Assembly: GCA_002448235.1 (NCBI GenBank)
Contig: DIXF01000017.1
Span: 186,001 to 250,000, forward strand
Length of the DNA stretch: 64,000 nucleotides
From: Syntrophaceae bacterium UBA6087
GTDB taxonomy: Bacteria; Desulfobacterota; Desulfomonilia; UBA1062
Direction: 5' to 3'
Position 1 is the first letter of the stretch. Every line of letters starts with the position of its first letter. The notes under the pieces were generated by a model that ran no database searches, was not told the DNA's origin, and worked only from the letters and a program-made list of their open reading frames with translations. The translations under genes were made by a program, and so were the position numbers. Below, piece by piece: positions 54,500 to 62,034 of this stretch.

Positions 54500-55213
54500 C
54501 TACTCCTCCGAATCGTTCTTGGACCTGCCCAGGCTCCGCTGGATGCGGCTCTGGATCTTCTGCTGGAAGAGCCTCCTCAGGACATAGCTGCGGAACAGGT
54601 TGGCCGCCCGTGTGAGGTCCGCGGTTATCCGCGCATTGCCTTTAGCTGACATGCCGCTGGTGATCTTCCTGCGGAGCAACACCTCATGCTCGGTGATCTC
54701 CCTGGCAAGGCGGACATAGAACTCCAGATCCCTGGGGTCGAGGCCGTACCGGTAGACCTGCCGGACAGCGTCCCGGGCTATGGTGACGTCTTCCTGGTTG
54801 TAGAGGGCCTGCTTTTTCTCCCGTAAGTAGGGCATGACGAGGCCGATGGTCTCTACCTCGTCAAGCTGGTCTGAGGTAAGCCCTGTTACCCGCAGAAACT
54901 CGGACCGGTCCACCAGATCCGTCTCGCCGCCGGCCATGGGGGAAAACACGGCATTCTCCACTTCTTCGGACTCTTCCAGGCTGAAGCCGTCATCCATGCG
55001 GCGGAGGATGTTCCTGATCACGGAGAGGGGGTAGAACTTCCTGTCCTGGAGTTGCTGGATCGCTTCGAGCTTCCCTATGCAGGCCTCGTCATAGTAGGCC
55101 ATCTTTTTATTGACCCTCTCCGGGGATGGGAGGAGCCCCTCCTTCACGTAATACCGGATCGTGGAGGCCGGGACCCCGCTTTTCTTCGCAATTTCACCTA
55201 TCTTGAAACCCAT
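54500..55213 (-). CDS. MerR-family transcriptional regulator
   Basis: 237 residues. The N-terminal winged helix MGFKIGEIAKKSGVPASTIR followed by YYVKEGLLPSPERVNKK is the MerR signature. The C-terminal half is helical without the metal-binding cysteines of MerR or CueR, so an organic ligand is likely. Second gene of an operon with the nitronate-monooxygenase-like gene; 39 bases between. The perfect palindrome upstream of the first gene is a likely operator. Confidence 0.9.
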   Translation of the reverse strand: MGFKIGEIAKKSGVPASTIRYYVKEGLLPSPERVNKKMAYYDEACIGKLEAIQQLQDRKFYPLSVIRNILRRMDDGFSLEESEEVENAVFSPMAGGETDLVDRSEFLRVTGLTSDQLDEVETIGLVMPYLREKKQALYNQEDVTIARDAVRQVYRYGLDPRDLEFYVRLAREITEHEVLLRRKITSGMSAKGNARITADLTRAANLFRSYVLRRLFQQKIQSRIQRSLGRSKNDSEE

Positions 55214-55252
55214 GACTTCTTACGTCCTATCTTGATATTTCTTGCCGGGAGA

Positions 55253-56290
55253 TCATGAAAAGATGCCGGCCATCCGCTTCTCCACGGCTTGAGCCTCGCG
55301 GACCATGCGATCGATCAGCTCTTTGACCGTGGGTTCGTCCTTGATCAGGCCTGTGCACTGTCCCACCGGGAGGATACCCTTCTCGGTGTTGCCTTCTTTC
55401 GTAGCCAACTGGAACGCCTTGGAGGCGTTGGCCAGATACGCGAGCTGTATGGAGTTTTTCCATCCGGACAGAAGCACTCCGATGAACAGCTTTACAAAGG
55501 GCAGATGCAGCGACCTGGCAATGTCCTGCGCATTGAAGAATGCCGCGGGCAGGTTCAGGCCCTTTTTCTTCTGACGCTCCGCAGCATCTGTCTTGAGGAC
55601 GCGGCACCAGAGACCGTCGATGCGCTTGGAATAGAGCGTGTCCGTCGTTTCCCTGGTCAGGGAGAGGTCTTTGTAGTTCTGGTGCAGCGGGCTCTCCTTG
55701 GTCGTCATAAGCCGGGTGCCCATGGCCACGCCCTCTGCGCCCAGCGCGAGCGCTGCCGCAAGGCCTCTGCCGTCCGCGATGCCGCCTGCGGCGATCACCG
55801 GGATCGAAAGCGCGTTTACCAGGCTCGGCACCAAGCAGAACGTGGTGACGAATTCGCCGTGAGCAGCTGCCTCGTTGCCTGTGGCAATGACGGCGTCGCA
55901 GCCGTACTCCTGCGCGCGCTTTGCGTGCCGGGGGCTGACCACGGTGGCGATGACCTTGCCGCCGTATTTATGCGCCTCCTCCACGATCCAGTCACCCTTG
56001 CCCAGGGCGAAGTTGATGACCGGAACCTGCTCTTCCAGAAGGACTTTCGCCGAGTCCTTGGCCCCGGGGAAAAGGAGCGAGGCATTGGCCCCGAAGGGTT
56101 TGTCCGTGAGCTTGCGGATCAGGCGGATCGCTGCCCTGGTCTCCTCCTTTTCCAGAGGGCCGGTCGCGAGTATGCCCAGGCCGCCGGCGTTCGAAACGGC
56201 AGCCACCATCTCGGGTATGCTGATCCAGCTCATGCCGGAAAGAAAGATCGGGTACTGAATGCCCATCATTTCGGTGATTCTTGTCTTCAT
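55253..56290 (-). CDS. nitronate monooxygenase-like flavin oxidoreductase (NMO/FabK family)
   Basis: 345 residues, GGAGGG upstream. VAAVSNAGGLGILATG near the start and VIAAGGIADGRGLAAALALGAEGVAMGTRL near 170-200 are the FMN-phosphate-binding segments. Family members are nitronate monooxygenases, FabK-type enoyl-ACP reductases or 2-oxo-acid-related flavin enzymes. First gene of the MerR operon, with a perfect 37-bp palindrome 22 bases before the start. The regulator may respond to the enzyme's substrate. Confidence 0.88.
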   Translation of the reverse strand: MKTRITEMMGIQYPIFLSGMSWISIPEMVAAVSNAGGLGILATGPLEKEETRAAIRLIRKLTDKPFGANASLLFPGAKDSAKVLLEEQVPVINFALGKGDWIVEEAHKYGGKVIATVVSPRHAKRAQEYGCDAVIATGNEAAAHGEFVTTFCLVPSLVNALSIPVIAAGGIADGRGLAAALALGAEGVAMGTRLMTTKESPLHQNYKDLSLTRETTDTLYSKRIDGLWCRVLKTDAAERQKKKGLNLPAAFFNAQDIARSLHLPFVKLFIGVLLSGWKNSIQLAYLANASKAFQLATKEGNTEKGILPVGQCTGLIKDEPTVKELIDRMVREAQAVEKRMAGIFS

Positions 56291-56311
56291 AATGCCCTCC
56301 AGGGGTGTTTT

Positions 56312-56348
56312 GTTATGAACATTAAAGTTTAACTTTAATGTTCATAAC
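56312..56348 (-). promoter_or_regulatory. perfect 37-bp palindrome, likely operator
   Basis: gttatgaacattaaagtt (56312-56329) is the exact reverse complement of aactttaatgttcataac (56331-56348), with one central base. It lies 22 bases before the flavin oxidoreductase start, upstream of the MerR operon. MerR regulators bind palindromes of this size between the -35 and -10 boxes. It could also fold in RNA, but its AT-rich nature and position favour a DNA operator. Confidence 0.7.
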
Positions 56349-56507
56349 GGAAAGTAACATGCTTTTCAAGAGGAAATTTCAAAAGACCGGATGTATACTT
56401 CTGCTTGAAATGCATGAAGATTTAAAGGATGATTTATCCTGCGGCTTGTGCTCAATAATGACGTGACGACACCACGGAAACAAATGGCTAAAAGGAGGCT
56501 GACAACG

Positions 56508-57845
56508 ATGAGGATTATCAATCACGGACTGTGCTTCGTTTTTCTGATCATTGCAATGGCGCTCAACGGAGCCCCGCAGGCGCACGCTGCCGGACAGTAT
56601 GATCTTGCAATAACAGCGTTCAGGGCTGCTCCTGCCGGGGGGACGATCAGCACCAGCTTCGTCTACTATGTGACCATCAGGAACATGGGAAGTACGCCGG
56701 CCCTTCTGAAGGATCTCGGGATCGAGCGGAACGACGATGTCATGCAGAGCGCCACCACCCGGCCGTGGGGGTCGCAGACCGTAACTTTAAGCCCGGGGCA
56801 GACGTATGACTGCAGCGTCAGCCGCTTGTTCGGGTCCGGTACCGGCACTCTGCCGGCAGGAAGACATATAATGAAGGCAACGATAAATCATTTCAATCTC
56901 GCCGAAGACCAGAATCCGGCGAACAATTCTTTTTATGTGCCCGTGGAAGTGATTGATCCGTCCGCGGGGGATCCGGGGTGGCCCGATCTGTACATACGGG
57001 ACGTCTACACAATGTGTGACGGGAAAATGGCAACGGGGCTGAATAGAGAAGTGCCGTCAGGCAGACCGGTAACGATCGCCCTGCATCCCATGGAAAATAT
57101 CGGTAAACAGCCGGCCTTTCTGCCGAAGGGGCTGCTCCTTATGCAGGCAACCGAGAATGGACAGCCTGTCGGCTCGATGGTGGTGGACAAAACCCATATC
57201 ATGAAGGCCGGCAAAGGTTTCCATTACGAATTCGAGATCCCTGCTGCAAAGCTGATCCGTCCGGGAGCTCACGAAATCAGGATAACGGCGGACCCCCACA
57301 ACGCAGTAAGAGAGAGCAATGACAACAACAACCTCTGGGCTTTTTTCATCACCGTGAAAGGCTCTGACCTGGCGGTGACCGGCGTGACGGCCGCACCGTC
57401 CGACCCGAGCACCCGGCATAACATCACATTGTCCGTGACCGTAAAGAACATGAGCACAGGACAAGCGGTTTATTCTCCGCAGGGGGTACCCTTCCTGTCC
57501 TACGGTTCTCCGAACAAGACCTACCAAATGGCCGCCCCGGCAAACCTTACCCTGGCGGCAGGTCAGGAATACCGCACTACCCTGACCGTACCGGCATTTG
57601 CCCCCAATGCAGGCAGCTACAATCTTACCGTTGCAGTGGACAAGACAGGGGACCCGAACCCGGCGAACAATACCTTTACCCTGCCCGTTACGCTGCGCAA
57701 CCCCCGCCCTTCGGAGATGACCGGCACTTCTTCCAAGGGCGTCGCGCCGCCTCCCGGCAGCATAGTTCAACCCATGCAGCAGCCGATCAATCAGCTGCCC
57801 AATACCGCCCCTCCCAAAGTCACTACGCCCGGGGCGATCAGGTAA
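56508..57845 (+). CDS. secreted CARDB-like multi-domain protein
   Basis: 445 residues from the ATG at 56508, AAAGGAGG nine bases upstream. A signal peptide covers about 1-28 (LNGAPQAHAAG). Three CARDB-like beta-sandwich units are visible: YDLAITAFRAAPAGGTISTS, PDLYIRDVYTMCDG and SDLAVTGVTAAPSDPSTRHN. A proline-rich C-terminus ends VTTPGAIR. These domains occur in cell-adhesion and secreted proteins. Divergent from the flavin oxidoreductase operon. Function unknown. Confidence 0.75.
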   Translation: MRIINHGLCFVFLIIAMALNGAPQAHAAGQYDLAITAFRAAPAGGTISTSFVYYVTIRNMGSTPALLKDLGIERNDDVMQSATTRPWGSQTVTLSPGQTYDCSVSRLFGSGTGTLPAGRHIMKATINHFNLAEDQNPANNSFYVPVEVIDPSAGDPGWPDLYIRDVYTMCDGKMATGLNREVPSGRPVTIALHPMENIGKQPAFLPKGLLLMQATENGQPVGSMVVDKTHIMKAGKGFHYEFEIPAAKLIRPGAHEIRITADPHNAVRESNDNNNLWAFFITVKGSDLAVTGVTAAPSDPSTRHNITLSVTVKNMSTGQAVYSPQGVPFLSYGSPNKTYQMAAPANLTLAAGQEYRTTLTVPAFAPNAGSYNLTVAVDKTGDPNPANNTFTLPVTLRNPRPSEMTGTSSKGVAPPPGSIVQPMQQPINQLPNTAPPKVTTPGAIR

Positions 57846-57857
57846 AGACCGGGCAAA

Positions 57858-57873
57858 GGCCGGATTACCGGCC
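57858..57873. terminator. short hairpin between convergent genes
   Basis: GGCCGG (57858-57863) pairs with CCGGCC (57868-57873) around ATTA, between the CARDB protein and cytochrome gene ends. Short, no T tract. Confidence 0.35.
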
Positions 57874-57890
57874 GTCATCCTCTCCGGGGG

Positions 57891-60383
57891 TCATGCCATG
57901 AACACCGCCCAGAAGATAAGGGCGGTCAGCCCGAGGCCGAGCAGTACGCTGGCAATGCCGAACAGCCCGGCAAAAAGCTGTATTCCGGTACCCGGGCCTG
58001 CGCACTTGATCTCTTCGAGCCGGTTTTCCTCGAGAATGCGCTCATATTCCATGGGCCGCTCGCTCTTGAGTGCCTCCAGGGCATATCTGCCCGTGAAGAT
58101 GTTTTTCTCCAGGGGGAACTTGTCCGGCACCAGGTGGGTGTTGAAGAAGTGGACCGTAAAAATGAACACCGCCGCGAGGAAGGCCTCTTCGGAATGGGCC
58201 AGGTGGGTGATGTTTATCATCCACCCGGGCATTACGTACGACGACAGCTCGGGTATCCACATGACGACGCCTGAGAGCCCGATGACAAACATGCCCCAGA
58301 AGACCGCCATGAAATCGAATTTCTCCCAGTAGGTCCACCGGTCGAACTGCGGCCTCTCTCCCCTGTTGAAGAACCACTTGAACATACCTATGCAGTCCTG
58401 CACGTCCTTGATCCGCGGGAACAGGGAGTCAGGCCCGAAGAGCCGGCCCATCCATCCCCGGACACGGAAGCCCGGGAAAAGGAACTTCATGGACAGCCAC
58501 CAGACGTAGAGGAACAGGATGCACATGGCCGCCGCGCCGATGCGGTGAAGGACCGCAGCGCCTTCTACCCCTCCCATCAGGGATATGAAGATCCTGGCCC
58601 ACGAGGCTTCGGCATACTTGATCGGGAACCCCGAGATCACCACGCTGAAGAAAGAGAGGATAAGGATCACGTGCATGATCCGGTCACGAAGGGTGAATCT
58701 CCTGACATACTGCCGGCCCTCCTCTTCGCTCAGCTCGGCCTTGACCTTAAGCCCGGCCTTTACCAGACGGGTCTTCTCCGCATAGGCCTTGCGCCACCAG
58801 AGCAGGGAATGGAGCCAGAAGAAGGCGAACACCCCTGCCAGCAGGGCGATCATGAATTTCTCGGTCAGGTACAGCCCGAGGAACCCTTTCGGGTCGTGCG
58901 GGTCCGGATGCGGCACATAAGACACGAAGCGCGGGTGGAAGCCGTCATGGCACTTCCCGCAGGTCGTTACCAGCGCCTCGGGATTCAAGCCGGATGCGGG
59001 GTCCTCCGGACTCAGGATATTGTGGGCTGTATGGCAGTCGGCACAGCCGGCCACCTTGTCGAGATAGCCCAGTTTCTTGGCCTTGCCGTGGTACGTCTCG
59101 CCATAGGCTTTCACCGCCCCAGCGAAAACACCGTAACCCTTGGCCGTGCCGCCTTCCCGGTGGCACGAGGCGCAGACCGCGGTATAGTACTCCCGCTTGT
59201 CGGCGTTTCCCTTGTCCGTCGAGGCAAAGACCCGCATATCGTGCGTGCCGTGGCAGTCGCTGCACGAAGCGGCATCTTTGTTCCCTGCAAGGACCTTGGC
59301 CGCATGCCCCTTGTTCACGTACGTATCCTTGTCGCTGTGGCACTTCAGGCAGGTCGCAATTTCCGCCGCCTTGTCATTCTTCTCTTCGGCGGGCCGGTCC
59401 GAATGGATATCGGTGTGGCACTGGAGGCACGAGAGCTTTGCCTCGACAGCGTGGTAGCTTTTTGCATACTTCTTCTCGATGTCCCGGTGGCAGGCGGCGC
59501 AGGACGCCGTCTCCGGTTTTTCCACCTTCTTCATGTGCCCGGCCATGTCGGTTACGCCCCGGTGGCAGGTGTTGCAGCTCAAACTCCCGTGGGCGGACTG
59601 GGAAAAATGCTTATCATACGTAAGGCCTGAATGGCAGGATTTGCACTCGTCGAGCGCTGGGGCCGGAGCCTGAGTTGCAGCGTTCATCACAGCCGGGGCC
59701 TTGGCCTTTTTCGGAACAGGAGCCTCGCGGGGATGGATGCCCGAGTGGCACTGGGAGCAGGAAAATTTCTTCACGGTCGTGTGGAACCCCTGCTTCCGGA
59801 CGCCATCGTGACAGGTGAGGCACGATGCCGTCTCGATCGTTTGCCTGCCCTGCATGTGCTTTGGAATGTCGGTCACTCCCTTGTGGCAGACGGAGCATTC
59901 AAGTTTCCCGTGCTTTGTCTGGGAAAAATGCTTGCCGTACTCGGGTTTGTTATGGCACGCCGTGCAGCTCGGGGCAGGGGCTGATGCTTTTGCAGGCAAG
60001 GCCTTGCCGGAAACCTTGGGAGACGGCTTCTTTCCGTCCTCTTTCTTGAGGGAGGCCTCCGGAGCCTTGGTGCCGGTCGAACCGCCGGAGAGCATCTGCT
60101 CGTGGCTTGCGAGAAACTTGGCGGACAAAGGAATCTTCCCCTCACCATGGCACGCCGTGCACTGCTGCATCATCATGGCCTTTGTATCCGGATGCGTTTC
60201 CGAAAGGACCTTCTTGTCCGCATGGCATGCAGCACAGTCGCCCGGCTGGGCATTGGCCGGACTCTCGGGCGCACCTTCCCGGGCCTGGGGCATGCCGGTC
60301 AAGACCAGCATCCCAACGGCTGCAAGAGCGAGGATGCGCAGTGTTACCTTGAATATTGACCGGGATTCCTGGGTCTTATCCAC
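57891..60383 (-). CDS. 15-haem cytochrome c fused to b-type membrane cytochrome
   Basis: 830 residues. A hydrophobic N-terminal segment at about 12-32 directs export. Fifteen CxxCH haem-binding motifs were counted between about residues 50 and 480 (for example CAACH, CTACH, CSVCH, CNTCH, CLQCH, CGKCH). From about 510 a membrane domain follows with five or six helices and histidines placed as in cytochrome b561 or formate dehydrogenase gamma subunits (HVILILSFFSVVISGFPIKY, HFFNTHL). It would exchange electrons between menaquinone and periplasmic haems, and fits as the membrane anchor and quinone-reactive partner of the molybdoenzyme encoded upstream. Confidence 0.92.
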   Translation of the reverse strand: MDKTQESRSIFKVTLRILALAAVGMLVLTGMPQAREGAPESPANAQPGDCAACHADKKVLSETHPDTKAMMMQQCTACHGEGKIPLSAKFLASHEQMLSGGSTGTKAPEASLKKEDGKKPSPKVSGKALPAKASAPAPSCTACHNKPEYGKHFSQTKHGKLECSVCHKGVTDIPKHMQGRQTIETASCLTCHDGVRKQGFHTTVKKFSCSQCHSGIHPREAPVPKKAKAPAVMNAATQAPAPALDECKSCHSGLTYDKHFSQSAHGSLSCNTCHRGVTDMAGHMKKVEKPETASCAACHRDIEKKYAKSYHAVEAKLSCLQCHTDIHSDRPAEEKNDKAAEIATCLKCHSDKDTYVNKGHAAKVLAGNKDAASCSDCHGTHDMRVFASTDKGNADKREYYTAVCASCHREGGTAKGYGVFAGAVKAYGETYHGKAKKLGYLDKVAGCADCHTAHNILSPEDPASGLNPEALVTTCGKCHDGFHPRFVSYVPHPDPHDPKGFLGLYLTEKFMIALLAGVFAFFWLHSLLWWRKAYAEKTRLVKAGLKVKAELSEEEGRQYVRRFTLRDRIMHVILILSFFSVVISGFPIKYAEASWARIFISLMGGVEGAAVLHRIGAAAMCILFLYVWWLSMKFLFPGFRVRGWMGRLFGPDSLFPRIKDVQDCIGMFKWFFNRGERPQFDRWTYWEKFDFMAVFWGMFVIGLSGVVMWIPELSSYVMPGWMINITHLAHSEEAFLAAVFIFTVHFFNTHLVPDKFPLEKNIFTGRYALEALKSERPMEYERILEENRLEEIKCAGPGTGIQLFAGLFGIASVLLGLGLTALIFWAVFMA

Positions 60384-60515
60384 GTACCGCCTCCTGGTGA
60401 GCGAATGAATTCTTCACGAACTACAGCAAAAGATCCGACGCAGGAGCATGAGTCCTAAAAACGTCCATCATGTCTCCTGCCCGGAAATCCAGTTTTTACC
60501 GGGTGCGTTTCCCCT

Positions 60516-61178
60516 TTACACGAGATGTGCCGGATTCGAAAACAGGGCCGTCATCACCTTGGCAATGCTCTGGTAAAAGCTCGTTTTGGCATGTTTGCCG
60601 AGATTGCCGGCAACGCTCAGGGCGAACTTGCACAGATGCTCATCCAGGGTCCTGTTCTGGAGCAGAATGGCGTACTCAGTGATCTTGCTGTCGCCCGCCT
60701 TGATTCCCTCCATTTCCTTGAAGCACAGGAATGCCATGAATTCGAGCTCAACGGCGATGTGATCGGGGGGCAGCCTGAAGTCGTCTCCAATCTTCAGCCC
60801 GGCCTCGTAATAAAGGCGTGCGATCTGGAAGGTCGACTCGTCGAACAGCTTGCCTTCGTTGTATACCGACTCGAAGAGATAGACCAGGCGGCGGGGCTTC
60901 GAAGCATAGCACATCCACGTGTAGTCCTTTTCTATTTCCAGGAGCAGGTCTTCGGGGGCGGATTTTGAATCCGTATATTCTTTCTGAAGTGCTTTCAGGG
61001 GGTCTTCCAGGCCTTTGATTCCCAGAATATTCAGGGCGTCTTGGGTTTCTCCCACGTGATCGCCTCGGCAGAGGCTCTCTACGAGCTCTTTGTCCGGATA
61101 GTTGAGAGCATGGGCAAGAAGGGAATAAAGAGCCGCTCTTGCTGCCGCGGCGTTGAGTCTAGCTCCGGGTTCTGTCAT
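60516..61178 (-). CDS. TorD/DmsD-type molybdoenzyme chaperone
   Basis: 220 residues, all helical. LPPDHIAVELEFMAFLCFKE is the TorD-family signature near 140. Such chaperones bind the signal peptide of the catalytic subunit and help insert the molybdopterin cofactor. It lies between the ferredoxin subunit and the cytochrome gene on the same strand. A good terminator between it and the ferredoxin subunit suggests reduced or separate transcription. Confidence 0.9.
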   Translation of the reverse strand: MTEPGARLNAAAARAALYSLLAHALNYPDKELVESLCRGDHVGETQDALNILGIKGLEDPLKALQKEYTDSKSAPEDLLLEIEKDYTWMCYASKPRRLVYLFESVYNEGKLFDESTFQIARLYYEAGLKIGDDFRLPPDHIAVELEFMAFLCFKEMEGIKAGDSKITEYAILLQNRTLDEHLCKFALSVAGNLGKHAKTSFYQSIAKVMTALFSNPAHLV

Positions 61179-61236
61179 GTTTTTACCATTCTTTCTGTTA
61201 TGCCTGCCTCTTGAAAGGCAAAGGCATCACGTTTGA

Positions 61237-61286
61237 TTAAAAAAAGGAAGAATCCGGGCAGAACGGCAAAGACGCCGCTCTGCCCG
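61237..61286 (-). terminator. intrinsic terminator inside the molybdoenzyme locus
   Basis: cgggcaga (61255-61262) pairs with tctgcccg (61279-61286) with an inner CGGC/GCCG stem, and on the minus strand is followed by CTTCCTTTTTTT. It begins 24 bases after the ferredoxin subunit's stop, before the chaperone and cytochrome genes. Confidence 0.7.
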
Positions 61287-61309
61287 ACCTTTACGTTTTT
61301 TCCTTGCTC

Positions 61310-62023
61310 TTATTTCTTCGGTTCTTTGTCCTTTTCCTCAGCTTCCACCAGGGCCCGTCTCTCGCTGAGTTTCTTGAGCCCTCCGATGGCCACTGCGGCT
61401 ATTGCCATGGGCATGGCGGGGAGATCGCCCATGGAGACACCCTTCTTGATATCCTTTGCCGGGACCTTCGGGTAGCCGAAGGTGGCCGGATCGACCTTTG
61501 CCAGGACGAAAAGGTGGGTGCCGCCATTCTGGACCATGCCGTAAATCTTCAAGTTGTTCTTGACTGCCATGTCCTTCGCTTTCGCTCGAATTTCCTGATA
61601 CTCGCCGAACTGCAGGGCGCCTGTAGAGCAGACCTCAACGCAGGCAGGCAATTTGCCCTGTCCCGTCCTGTGAGCGCACATGCTGCACTTGACGATCTTC
61701 TTGGTGATTTCGTCGAACAGGGGGATGCCGAACTTGCACGACCTCACGCAGGTCTGGCAGCCGATGCACTTTTTCGCGTCATAGAGGACCTGGCCGGATT
61801 CAGACTTGGTCAAGGCCTTGACGGGGCAGTTGGCGACGCAGTCCGGCTCGATGCAGTGCATGCACCGCTTGTGATACAGGCCGTCGTCGTTGATCTGGAC
61901 AAAGGTCCTAAAAAGACCCTTGGCCGCCTGGTCGTGATATCTGAACTCCTGGATGCACCGGTATGCACAGGAATTGCAGCCCGTGCAGTACGTGGTGTCC
62001 AGTAATATTGCATATTCTTTCAT
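61310..62023 (-). CDS. four-cluster ferredoxin subunit of a molybdoenzyme (DmsB/PsrB type)
   Basis: 237 residues. Four cysteine groups bind 4Fe-4S clusters: CTGCNSCAYRC, CMHCIEPDCVANC, CIGCQTCVRSC and CSMCAHRTGQGKLPACVEVC. It relays electrons between the catalytic subunit and the cytochrome. A hydrophobic stretch near the C-terminus (AMPMAIAAVAIGG) and a charged tail follow; typical subunits are shorter, so this tail is unusual. Eleven bases separate it from the catalytic gene. Confidence 0.93.
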   Translation of the reverse strand: MKEYAILLDTTYCTGCNSCAYRCIQEFRYHDQAAKGLFRTFVQINDDGLYHKRCMHCIEPDCVANCPVKALTKSESGQVLYDAKKCIGCQTCVRSCKFGIPLFDEITKKIVKCSMCAHRTGQGKLPACVEVCSTGALQFGEYQEIRAKAKDMAVKNNLKIYGMVQNGGTHLFVLAKVDPATFGYPKVPAKDIKKGVSMGDLPAMPMAIAAVAIGGLKKLSERRALVEAEEKDKEPKK

Positions 62024-62034
62024 AATTCATCACC

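Noticed and set aside
58545..59630. A 361-codon plus-strand frame over the multihaem cytochrome
   Set aside because: The repeated CxxCH codons generate a long complementary open frame; the sense strand is plainly the coding one.
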